Assembly (NCBI GenBank): GCA_022764165.1
Contig: JALERM010000085.1
Span: 1 to 64,000, forward strand
From: Eubacterium sp.
Lineage (GTDB): Bacteria; Bacillota; Clostridia; Lachnospirales; Lachnospiraceae
DNA length: 64,000 bases
Direction: 5' to 3'
The notes beneath the pieces are model-generated. The model did no database searches and was not told the origin of the DNA. It saw only the letters and a list, made by a program, of their open reading frames with translations. A program made the position numbers and the translations under genes. Below, piece after piece: positions 34,691-44,395 of the stretch. Every line of letters starts with the position of its first letter. Positions within the stretch are counted from its first letter, which is position 1.

Positions 34691-35821
34691 TTACCAGATC
34701 GGATGATCCAGTTCCTGCTGTACTCTCTTCAGATGCTCACGGATTGAAATTTTCTGTGGACACTGTTCCTCACAGGCACCGCACTCCGCACAATTCTGTG
34801 GTTTTGCATCTTCTCCCAGTTCATTTTCCCAACGATTTTTCACAAATTTGTAATTCTGATAAATATGATAATCATTCCAGATACGGAAGCTTCCCGGAAT
34901 ATTAACGCCTGCCGGGCACGGCATACAGTATCTGCAGCCGGTACATCCGTTCTGCACCCGGCCTTTCAATGTCTTCACCACCTGCTCCACTGTCTTTTCT
35001 TCTTCCTCTGACAACGGCTTAAAGTTATTGAACGTGGACAGATTGTCTTCCACCTGTTCCGGGGTACTCATGCCGCTGAGTACTACTTTTACATTCGGAT
35101 GGGAAGCAACCCAGCGCACGGCCCAGGAGGCAACACTGTTGTCCGGTGCCGCTTTCTTAAACATTTCCGTAATATCATCGGAAAATCCTGCCAGCAGGCC
35201 ACCCCTTACCGGCTCCATGATCACCATCGGAATTCCTTTTTCCTCTGCCAAGCGATATCCTCTGTCCCCTGCCTGTACATCCGTATCCATGTAATTATAC
35301 TGAATCTGGCAGAAATCCCAGTCATGGTAATTAATAATCTCTTCAAATACTTCATAATCATCATGGAAAGAAAATCCCAGATAACGAATCTTACCCTCTT
35401 TGCGGAGCTCTTCACACATCTCCACGATTTTCATTTCCTTCACTTTCTCAAAACGTTCTTTATCCAGTGCATGAATCAGATAAAAATCCACATAATCCTT
35501 ATCCAGACGTTTTAACTGATCGTCAAAAATCTGTCTCGCATGCTCCGGACTCTCCACCAGCCAGATCGGCAGCTTGGTAGCCAGAAAATACGAAGAGCGA
35601 TCATACTTATTCAGAACTCTTCCCACAAAAGGTTCACTGTCACCGCCGTGATAAGGGAATGCCGTATCATAATAAGTAACCCCCTGAGCCATCGCCTCAT
35701 CCAGCATCTTCTCAGCAGTCACCTCGTCAATCTTACCATCCTCCAGCGTTGGGAAACGCATACAGCCAAACCCAAGCAGAGAAGGTTCTATACCAAGTTT
35801 TACCATTTTTCTTCTTTCCAT
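34691..35821 (-). CDS. Aldo/keto reductase with two C-terminal Fe-S motifs
   Basis: A 376-residue protein: TIM-barrel aldo/keto reductase (about 1-270; YYDTAFPYHGG, KLPIW and FYLIHALD give the Asp/Tyr/Lys/His active-site region) followed by ferredoxin-like cysteines CTGCRYCMPCPAG and CAECGACEEQCPQ. The Fe-S tail suggests electron exchange with ferredoxin or flavodoxin. The substrate is unknown. AGGAGG precedes the ATG. Upstream lies the palindromic repeat at 35986-36146. Confidence 0.88.
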   Translation of the reverse strand: MERRKMVKLGIEPSLLGFGCMRFPTLEDGKIDEVTAEKMLDEAMAQGVTYYDTAFPYHGGDSEPFVGRVLNKYDRSSYFLATKLPIWLVESPEHARQIFDDQLKRLDKDYVDFYLIHALDKERFEKVKEMKIVEMCEELRKEGKIRYLGFSFHDDYEVFEEIINYHDWDFCQIQYNYMDTDVQAGDRGYRLAEEKGIPMVIMEPVRGGLLAGFSDDITEMFKKAAPDNSVASWAVRWVASHPNVKVVLSGMSTPEQVEDNLSTFNNFKPLSEEEEKTVEQVVKTLKGRVQNGCTGCRYCMPCPAGVNIPGSFRIWNDYHIYQNYKFVKNRWENELGEDAKPQNCAECGACEEQCPQKISIREHLKRVQQELDHPIW

Positions 35822-35985
35822 AACTAAATCCTCCTAAAAATAATTTTGATTTGGTTAAAAAGGGACGGAAGTATGTACGCTAAACGTTTACATAAGTAAT
35901 TTCAGCTATTAAAATGGAAATTACTTTGACAGAAGTTTCATATACACCCTTCCAGGGTACATTATGTTTCGTTTGGAATGGAACA

Positions 35986-36146
35986 GGAGAATCTCTGGTA
36001 TTTTTCAGAAGCATTGGGGAAAGTGAGTCCGAAAATATGCACTTAGCAAGACTTTGGCGCGAAGGCTTTCCTGAGCGTCAATTAGTCGCGCTTAGTGCAG
36101 AGTTGAGGAGGAACGGCCTGCTTCTGAAAAATACCAGAGATTCTCC
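35986..36146. repeat. Long palindromic element with nested stems
   Basis: Outer arms 35986-36012 and 36120-36146 pair perfectly over 27 bp. Inside the 107-base loop a second stem (36038-36047 with 36090-36099, 9 of 10 paired) encloses a third (36054-36060 with 36075-36081). The inner arm (TTTTTCAGAAGC) and the ggcct before the right arm match the palindrome at 28484-28544. It occupies most of the 344-base gap between the aldo/keto reductase and MATE genes; no gene was found in that gap. It could be a structured RNA or a non-autonomous mobile repeat. Confidence 0.85.
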
Positions 36147-36165
36147 GTACCTCCACAATCAACCA

Positions 36166-37509
36166 CTAATTTGCAGTTCGCCGCATCATCGAGAAGCAGC
36201 TTACCCCAAGCAGCACTGCCGCCCCTGTCCATGCACTGATTTCTGCATAGAATATTCCATTTTGTCCTATCCACCGGGGCAGGAGCAGGGCTGCTCCGAT
36301 TCTCATCATGAATTCTACGATTCCGCTGATCAGAGGGATTACGGTGTTGCCAAGTCCCTGAATGGCGGAGCGATATACATAGAGCAGATACAGAACCCAC
36401 AGACAGGCAGACATAATGAACAGGTATTTGTAGGCAATGTTCAATACCTGTGTAACCTGTTCGGGTTCTCCGGATACGAAGAGGGAAAGGATGCTCCGTC
36501 CCGCTATCACCATAATAATTCCCACCGCCAGCGAGGTGATCACTGCCATAACAGTTCCGCTGGTTATGCCCTTTTTGATTCTCCTGATTTCCCCGGCTCC
36601 CAGGTTCTGCCCCACATAGGTGGTAATGGCATAGCCATATGAAATAGCGGCCAGTTCCAGAAGACCGTAGAGTTTGTTGGTTGCTGTAAATCCTGCCACA
36701 AAGAGGAAGCCAAAACCATTGACCACGTACTGGACTACCAGCCCGCCGATGGAAATAATCATATTCTGCACTGCGATCGGTGCGCCCAGCTGAAGCAGTC
36801 TGCCGCTCAGCCCTGCATCGGGCCTGAAATCTTTCTTTGTCAGTGATAAAATATCCAGTTTTCTTAAAACGCCAAAACAATACACTGCGGAAAATCCCTG
36901 TGCGATTACAGTGGCCGCTGCCGCTCCGGCAATTCCCCATCCCAGTACTGCCACAAACAGCAGATCCAGACATACATTGATCAATGCCGCCACGATCATT
37001 GCAGTCAGGGGAGACCTGCTGTTCCCCATGGCACGCAGAACCGCTGCCAGAATATTGTAAGCAGCAATAATCGGAATGCCGCAAAATACAATCCGCAGAT
37101 ACAGCATTGACATATCAATGATGTCTGCCGGAGTATTTAAAAACAGCATAACACGGTGAACCACAAGCTGACTGACCGTCAGAACCACCACTGCCAGAAT
37201 TCCCGTTAATACATAACTGAGTGCCACGGCTTTTCTGAGTTTTTCCAGATTATCAGCGCCATAGTATTGCGATACCAGAATGGAAAATCCCTGTGTCATA
37301 CCGGAAGCCAGCCCCAGAACCAGCCATACCAGCCAGTCTGCTGCACCCAGAGCCGCCAGAGCTTCCACACCTACAATCTGCCCTACCACCATGGTATCGA
37401 CCATCGTATATAATTGTTGAAAGATATTACCTAACATCAGCGGCACAGCAAATGCCATAATCAGCTTTCCGGGAGAACCGCTGGTCATATTCTTTACTTT
37501 TGATGCCAT
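36166..37509 (-). CDS. MATE-family multidrug/metabolite exporter
   Basis: About 447 residues with 12 predicted membrane helices in two related halves, the MATE fold (GSPGKLIMAFAVPLMLGNIFQ at the start of the first half; GAPIAVQNMIIS at the start of the second). It probably exports drugs or cationic metabolites using an ion gradient. The ATG at 37509 is preferred over the GTG three bases upstream. It follows glpK by 15 bases, so the two may be cotranscribed. Its stop lies 20 bases from the palindromic element. Confidence 0.9.
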   Translation of the reverse strand: MASKVKNMTSGSPGKLIMAFAVPLMLGNIFQQLYTMVDTMVVGQIVGVEALAALGAADWLVWLVLGLASGMTQGFSILVSQYYGADNLEKLRKAVALSYVLTGILAVVVLTVSQLVVHRVMLFLNTPADIIDMSMLYLRIVFCGIPIIAAYNILAAVLRAMGNSRSPLTAMIVAALINVCLDLLFVAVLGWGIAGAAAATVIAQGFSAVYCFGVLRKLDILSLTKKDFRPDAGLSGRLLQLGAPIAVQNMIISIGGLVVQYVVNGFGFLFVAGFTATNKLYGLLELAAISYGYAITTYVGQNLGAGEIRRIKKGITSGTVMAVITSLAVGIIMVIAGRSILSLFVSGEPEQVTQVLNIAYKYLFIMSACLWVLYLLYVYRSAIQGLGNTVIPLISGIVEFMMRIGAALLLPRWIGQNGIFYAEISAWTGAAVLLGVSCFSMMRRTAN

Positions 37510-37524
37510 CACAATATCCTGCCT

Positions 37525-39081
<1,557 letters not shown>

Positions 39082-39093
39082 GTTCATTTTTGG

Positions 39094-39122
39094 TTGCACC
39101 ATTCTATAAAGACAGGTATAAT
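39094..39122 (+). promoter_or_regulatory. Promoter of the shikimate kinase-alarmone synthetase gene
   Basis: TTGCAC, a 17-base spacer and a perfect TATAAT. A start near 39129 gives a leader of about 43 bases. Confidence 0.8.
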
Positions 39123-39171
39123 ATGGTATCAATAAGCTTATACTATTTCGGATAAGGAGATTTATTTAATT

Positions 39172-40404
39172 ATGGCTGTAACTACAACAGAAAAAAATGT
39201 TTCGGATACTGACGGACTGGGAGTCCGGGGTCCACAGAATATTGTTCTGATTGGTTTTATGGGAGCGGGAAAATCTTCGGTTGCCCAGCATCTTCATGAA
39301 CTGTATCAGATGGATGTGGCAGAGATGGATGATATGATTGTAGAGCGTGAGGGTATGTCAATCCCCGAAATTTTTGCTTCCAAAGGGGAAGCTTATTTTC
39401 GTTCACTGGAGACTGCTCTGCTGCAGGAACTTCAGAAAAAGGATCACATTATTATTTCCTGCGGCGGCGGTACGGCACTTCGTGAGGAAAATGTCCGCAT
39501 CATGAAGGAAAACGGTCATGTAATTTTACTGACTGCCAGCCCGGAAACCATTTTCCAGCGTGTAGGGGCTGACCCGAACCGGCCGGTACTCAATGGCAGA
39601 AGAAGTCCCGAGGGAATCCGACAATTGATGGAGGAACGACGCCCTCGTTATGAGGCTGCTGCCGATGTGGTCATTGACACCGATGGGAAATCCACAGCAC
39701 AGATTTGTCAGGAAGTCATCCACGGGCTATTAGGAAAGTCCCACTGGCTAAACACCATCAATCCCGAGATTTTCATACAGAACAACCAGACTTTTAATAA
39801 TCTGATGATGATGTATCGCTGTGCGATCCGGGAGATTCGCACCAAACTGGAGATTCTGGATGATGAATTTTCCAACAAATATAATCGTAATCCCATTTCC
39901 TTTATCAAAACCAGAGTGAAATCACCGATGAGTATTTATCAGAAGCTTTTGAAAATGGGTTATGATTTCACAGAGGAAAACATTCGCGAAAAACTGCATG
40001 ACGTAGCAGGTATCCGTGTCATCTGTCCTTTTATTGATGACATATACATGATTGCCCAACTGCTTTCCAATCAGGATGATATCCAGATTATTAAGATCAA
40101 AGACTATATCAAGTCTCCCAAGGAAAATGGCTACCGCAGTTACCATATGATCGTGGGAATTCCAGTATTTTTCTCCAGTGGAAAAACCATGATGACAGCT
40201 GAGATTCAGATTCGTACCATCGGCATGGACTTCTGGGCAAGCCTGGAACACCAGCTTCGCTACAAAAAGAATCTGGACAAGATTGAAGGATATGAACAGA
40301 TCAGTGAAGAACTACAGAAATGTTCACATGCTATTATCGAGACCGATAACCATATGCAGGTGATCAAAGATATGATTGGGGATTTCTGTAATATTGAGCA
40401 GTAA
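39172..40404 (+). CDS. Shikimate kinase fused to RelQ-type (p)ppGpp synthetase
   Basis: One uninterrupted 410-codon gene. Residues 22-187 are a complete shikimate kinase: P-loop GFMGAGKSS (28-36), EMDD (51-54, where the first acidic residue is Glu instead of the usual Asp), Arg77 in YFRSLE, CGGG (97-100), lid RPVLNG (137-142) and the late Arg in RPRYEAAADVVI. Residues 200-405 are a complete small alarmone synthetase: RVKSPMSI (248-255), DVAGIR (277-282), KDYIKSPKENGYRSYH (310-325) and EIQIRTIGMDFWASLEHQ (344-361), with the catalytic Asp and Glu in place and no hydrolase domain. It should phosphorylate shikimate (aromatic amino acid synthesis) and pyrophosphorylate GDP/GTP. The gene is alone on its strand with its own promoter; no other aro gene is adjacent. 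Confidence 0.93.
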   Translation: MAVTTTEKNVSDTDGLGVRGPQNIVLIGFMGAGKSSVAQHLHELYQMDVAEMDDMIVEREGMSIPEIFASKGEAYFRSLETALLQELQKKDHIIISCGGGTALREENVRIMKENGHVILLTASPETIFQRVGADPNRPVLNGRRSPEGIRQLMEERRPRYEAAADVVIDTDGKSTAQICQEVIHGLLGKSHWLNTINPEIFIQNNQTFNNLMMMYRCAIREIRTKLEILDDEFSNKYNRNPISFIKTRVKSPMSIYQKLLKMGYDFTEENIREKLHDVAGIRVICPFIDDIYMIAQLLSNQDDIQIIKIKDYIKSPKENGYRSYHMIVGIPVFFSSGKTMMTAEIQIRTIGMDFWASLEHQLRYKKNLDKIEGYEQISEELQKCSHAIIETDNHMQVIKDMIGDFCNIEQ

Positions 40405-40408
40405 ATTT

Positions 40409-40473
40409 GGGGTGACTGGGGGACGGGTTCGGGGTCACAATGAGTGACCCCGAACCCGTCCCCCAGTCACCCC
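40409..40473. repeat. Perfect 30-bp palindrome between convergent genes
   Basis: Arms 40409-40438 and 40444-40473 are perfect inverted copies around the 5-base loop aatga. It begins 5 bases after the fusion-gene stop and contains the last Gly codon and stop codon of recJ (40467-40469). It is very G/C-rich and lacks U-tracts, so it is not a classical terminator on either strand, although the hairpin could stall RNA polymerase or protect 3' ends. Confidence 0.92.
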
Positions 40474-42182
40474 TGATAATGCCGTATAACAATCTGTATG
40501 GTTTCTCTTCCCATATAACTGTTTATCTCAGGATAGTAAACCACCGACAATGTCTGTTTTCCGCGGATGTCTTCACAAAACTTATCCCCATCGCCGAAAT
40601 AAATGGCTTCCATAGTGTATCCTGCCTCATCGGCTACCTGCATTTTCACTACATTTCTTCCGCTCCCCAGCACTCTGCTGCGAAGTACTCTCAGGCCTTT
40701 CTGAGCAAATACCGGCTTCTCGTTTCCTTTTCCGAAGGGTTCCAGTATTTTCAGTTCCTGGATCAGTTCTTTCCGTATGTAGTTGATGGGCATGGGCACA
40801 TCGATGGAAACTTTTTCAATAAAGTCTTCGGGCTCCAGGCCTGATAATTCGTTGAGTTTTCTCCGGAATGGCTCAATGTTGTCTTCTTCCAGTGAGAGCC
40901 CGGCTGCCATGGGGTGGCCTCCGAACTTTGTCAGGTATTCTCTGCACTCACATAATTTTTCGTACATGGAATAGCATTCTGTGGAACGGCCCGAACCTTT
41001 CACTCCTTCTTCTCCCTGGGTGAGCACGAAGGAGGGCTTATGATATTTTTCTCTGATTCTTCCGGCAATGATTCCGGCAAGGCTCTCGTGACATTCTGGT
41101 AAATACACCACCAGGACGCTGTCATTTTTCAGGTCTGTTGTTTCAACAAGATGAATCGCCTGCTCCACTCCCTGATTTGTCATTTCTTTTCTGCTGTCAT
41201 TCAGGCTTTTCAAATCACCGGCCAGACGCGCAGCCTCTTCCTGATTGTCAGCGCACAGCAGTTTCAGGGATCGTCTGGCAGTGTCCAGGCGTCCGCTGGC
41301 ATTCAAACAGGGGCCAATCACAAACCCGATATGGTATGGGGAAATATTTTGTGGTTCCAGATTGTTGACACGGATCAATTCCAGAAGACCCATATTGGTA
41401 GTATGATGCAGCCGTTTCAGTCCTTCCTTCACAATGATGCGGTTCTCTTTTACCAGATCCATCACGTCCCCGATTGTGGCAATTGCAGCATACTCCAGCA
41501 TCCTGTCCACAATGTCTGTATCCGGCTGCAGTCTCTGATATAATGCCTCAACAAGTTTCAGTGCAACTCCCGCACCGCAAAGACTGGAGAAAGGGTAAGT
41601 ACATGCTTTCTGTTTGGGGTTGATAATTGCATCTGCCGGAGGCAGGACTTCTATTCTGCCTTCTGTGGTATCCTCGAAAGGCACCTCGTGATGATCTGTC
41701 ACAAGAACAGTCATGCCCAGCGCCTTTGCCCGCTCAATCTGCGTCCGCGCCGCAATCCCATTGTCGCAAGTAATGATCGTATCCCGTCCTTCCTGATACG
41801 CCTGCTCAATCAGATGTTCATTGATACCGTAACCGTCTGTAATTCTATTGGGAATTACATGATCCACATCAGCCCCCAGCCCTTCCAGACTTTTCAACAA
41901 AATATACGTAGACATCACACCATCAATATCATAATCTCCGATAATACGGATCCTGCTGCCTGCTCGTATCTTTTCTGTCAGGATATCCACTGTTTTTTCC
42001 ATATCTTTCATTAGCCAGGGACTGTGCATCTGCTCTCTGGTACCATGCAGGTATTCATGGATTGCTTCATCACCGACCACATCCCTGTTTCTAATCAGGC
42101 GCGCCGTCACCTGATCAATACCAAATCTCTGTGCAATTGCCTGAAAATCCGCTCTTTTAGCGGCAATCATCCATTTTTCCAT
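40467..42182 (-). CDS. recJ: Single-stranded-DNA-specific exonuclease RecJ
   Basis: About 571 residues. The DHH-type phosphoesterase motifs are IIGDYDIDGVMST, TCDNGIAA, VTDHHEVP (the DHH) and GPCLNASGRLDTA, followed by the DHHA1 domain with KGSGRS and GGHPMAAG. It degrades single-stranded DNA 5'-3' in recombination and repair. The start at 42182 has GGAG 7 bases upstream. The stop codon lies inside the palindrome 40409-40473. It is separated from secDF by a strong hairpin, so transcription may partly be independent. Confidence 0.95.
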   Translation of the reverse strand: MEKWMIAAKRADFQAIAQRFGIDQVTARLIRNRDVVGDEAIHEYLHGTREQMHSPWLMKDMEKTVDILTEKIRAGSRIRIIGDYDIDGVMSTYILLKSLEGLGADVDHVIPNRITDGYGINEHLIEQAYQEGRDTIITCDNGIAARTQIERAKALGMTVLVTDHHEVPFEDTTEGRIEVLPPADAIINPKQKACTYPFSSLCGAGVALKLVEALYQRLQPDTDIVDRMLEYAAIATIGDVMDLVKENRIIVKEGLKRLHHTTNMGLLELIRVNNLEPQNISPYHIGFVIGPCLNASGRLDTARRSLKLLCADNQEEAARLAGDLKSLNDSRKEMTNQGVEQAIHLVETTDLKNDSVLVVYLPECHESLAGIIAGRIREKYHKPSFVLTQGEEGVKGSGRSTECYSMYEKLCECREYLTKFGGHPMAAGLSLEEDNIEPFRRKLNELSGLEPEDFIEKVSIDVPMPINYIRKELIQELKILEPFGKGNEKPVFAQKGLRVLRSRVLGSGRNVVKMQVADEAGYTMEAIYFGDGDKFCEDIRGKQTLSVVYYPEINSYMGRETIQIVIRHYQG

Positions 42183-42202
42183 AATTTCGCTCCATACAGA
42201 AA

Positions 42203-42230
42203 GATAATCCCGGGGCACCCCGGGATTATC
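42203..42230 (-). terminator. Hairpin between secDF and recJ
   Basis: A near-perfect palindrome with about 13 paired bases per arm (42203-42215 with 42218-42230), followed on the minus strand by TTTCT. It is probably a terminator or attenuator after secDF; the U-tract is short, so read-through into recJ is likely. Confidence 0.6.
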
Positions 42231-42235
42231 GCTTC

Positions 42236-44383
42236 CTATTTCTTTTCAGGTTTAAATTTTGTTCTCAGTGTATACCACAAGGTACCGGTTACGCATACAG
42301 AGGAGTATGCACCACAGATGATACCTACCATAATCGGAAGTGCAAACTCACGAATGGAAGCTACACCCAGGATAAACAGCACAAATATAGTGATGAATGT
42401 GGTAAAGGATGTATAAATACTTCTGGTCAGTGTCTGTGTGATACTTTCATTTACAACATCTGCCAGATCCTGTTTTTTGCCCATCGATTTCATGTTCTCA
42501 CGGATACGGTCAAAAATAACGATGGTTGCATTGATGGAGTATCCGACAATTGTCAGCATGCAGGCAATGAAGGTATTACCTACCGATACACGGGCAACCG
42601 CATAGAACCCGAGAACAACCAGAACGTCATGTACCAGAGCCAGAACTGCACTGGAGGCAAAACGTACATCTTTGAAACGGAACCAGATGTAGATCAGCAT
42701 ACAGATGGTTGCGATCACTACTGCAATCACTGCATCTCTTCTCATCTCAGAACTTACTGTGGAAGAAATACTTTCTGCAGATATTGTGGATTCGTCCACA
42801 CCGAATTCATCCACCAGTTTCTGGTTCAGTTCTTCTCTCTCTTCCAGAGAAAGGGAACGTGTCTTGATGATGACAGCGTTGCTTCCTGCAACTTTTGCTG
42901 CCTGAATATTGGCATCACCGGTCACTTCCTGAACCACCGGTTTTACTTCCTTATCAATATCTTCAATGGACAGGTCTTCGTTGAAGGTTACATTGGTGGA
43001 AGTTCCTCCCATGAACTCCAGGCTGTAGTTCAGAGCCTTTCCGTCTTTTGCAGAGAAAATGCCCATTCCCACAGGTGCCACCAGAATCAGAATCAGAGAA
43101 ATTGTAAAGAATATTTTTCTTCTTCCCACAAAATCAATGGTTTTTCTTTCTTTCTGGCGTCCGTAGTATTTTTCATCACGAAGTCCCACTGCATAAAATG
43201 CGTTGGTGATCAGGCGGGATACTACCAGTGCGGTAAACATAGACAGTACAATACCGAGAGCCAGAGTCATGGCAAAACCTTTCACACTTCCTGTTCCCAT
43301 TGCACCCAGTACCGCTGCGGCAATCAAAGTAGTAATGTTACCATCCACGATTGCGGATGTAGCTTTCTGGAAACCTGTTTTGATAGAGGTTCTGACACTC
43401 TTGCCGGCTGCAATTTCCTCACGGATACGTGCATAGATAATAACGTTCGCATCCACTGCCATACCGATGGACAGGATGATACCTGCGATACCCGGCAGTG
43501 TAAGAGTCAGGTCAAATGCATTCAGCATCAACAGTTCCAGACCGGTATAGATTGCCAGTGACAATGCGGCAACCACACCCGGAAGTGCATAGACAATCAT
43601 CATAAATACAGCAACCAGTGCCAGACCGATACCACCGGCGATCAGACTTGTTTTGATAGCCTGCTGACCCAGCTGTGCGCCTACAACACTGGAACGAAGT
43701 TCTTCCAGTTCCAGTTTCAGAGAACCGATACGGATAATGGAAGCCAGACTTTTTGCCTCTTCAATACTGCTCTGTCCACTGATTTCTGCTTTTCCATCGG
43801 AAATCACAGCCTGAACGGTAGGGGCACTGATGGTTTCACCATCATATACAATGGCGATTGTTTTATTCAGATTTTCTTCTGTAGCTTTTGCAAATTTGTC
43901 TGTTCCGTCTTTGGTCAGTGTAAGAGAAACTACATATTTTTTTACTCCGGTGTTCGGGTCATCATACACAGCTCCCTGTGCATCCGCAATATCAGATCCA
44001 TTCAGAACTACTTCACCGCTCTCATCCTGGAATTCCAGAGAACCCGGTTTTCCCAGTTCTTCAAGAATCTTGTTTGCATCGCTGACGCCCGGAATCTCCA
44101 CGTTGATCCGGTCATTGCCTTCCTGATAAACCTGCGCTTCATTACTGTAGCTTTCCACACGTTTCTGAAGCTTGTAGATGGTGTCATCCATATCACTCTG
44201 TGACGGATCGTCACCCTTTACCCGGTAGGTGATGCTGACACCGCCTGCCAGGTCCAGACCGGTCTTGATATTTTTCGCAGCACCGGTTCCTGTCGGTCCA
44301 AATCCCACAGCAGAGGTAAAGGCCAGAAGGCCAATGACAACTGCGGTCAGAATCAGGACCAGAATTCCCTGTTTTTTCTTCAT
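42236..44383 (-). CDS. secDF: Protein-export protein SecDF (fused)
   Basis: A 715-residue fusion of SecD and SecF with about 12 membrane helices. SecD motifs: GLDLAGGVSITYRV near the N-terminus and PGIAGIILSIGMAVDANVII. SecF begins near residue 410, with FMGGTSTNV and LTIVGYSINATIVIFDRIRE. It uses the proton or sodium gradient to aid Sec export. It lies 12 bases after the SCIFF maturase gene; the SCIFF-maturase-secD-secF order is conserved in Clostridia. Confidence 0.96.
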   Translation of the reverse strand: MKKKQGILVLILTAVVIGLLAFTSAVGFGPTGTGAAKNIKTGLDLAGGVSITYRVKGDDPSQSDMDDTIYKLQKRVESYSNEAQVYQEGNDRINVEIPGVSDANKILEELGKPGSLEFQDESGEVVLNGSDIADAQGAVYDDPNTGVKKYVVSLTLTKDGTDKFAKATEENLNKTIAIVYDGETISAPTVQAVISDGKAEISGQSSIEEAKSLASIIRIGSLKLELEELRSSVVGAQLGQQAIKTSLIAGGIGLALVAVFMMIVYALPGVVAALSLAIYTGLELLMLNAFDLTLTLPGIAGIILSIGMAVDANVIIYARIREEIAAGKSVRTSIKTGFQKATSAIVDGNITTLIAAAVLGAMGTGSVKGFAMTLALGIVLSMFTALVVSRLITNAFYAVGLRDEKYYGRQKERKTIDFVGRRKIFFTISLILILVAPVGMGIFSAKDGKALNYSLEFMGGTSTNVTFNEDLSIEDIDKEVKPVVQEVTGDANIQAAKVAGSNAVIIKTRSLSLEEREELNQKLVDEFGVDESTISAESISSTVSSEMRRDAVIAVVIATICMLIYIWFRFKDVRFASSAVLALVHDVLVVLGFYAVARVSVGNTFIACMLTIVGYSINATIVIFDRIRENMKSMGKKQDLADVVNESITQTLTRSIYTSFTTFITIFVLFILGVASIREFALPIMVGIICGAYSSVCVTGTLWYTLRTKFKPEKK

Positions 44384-44395
44384 TTTTATTACCTC

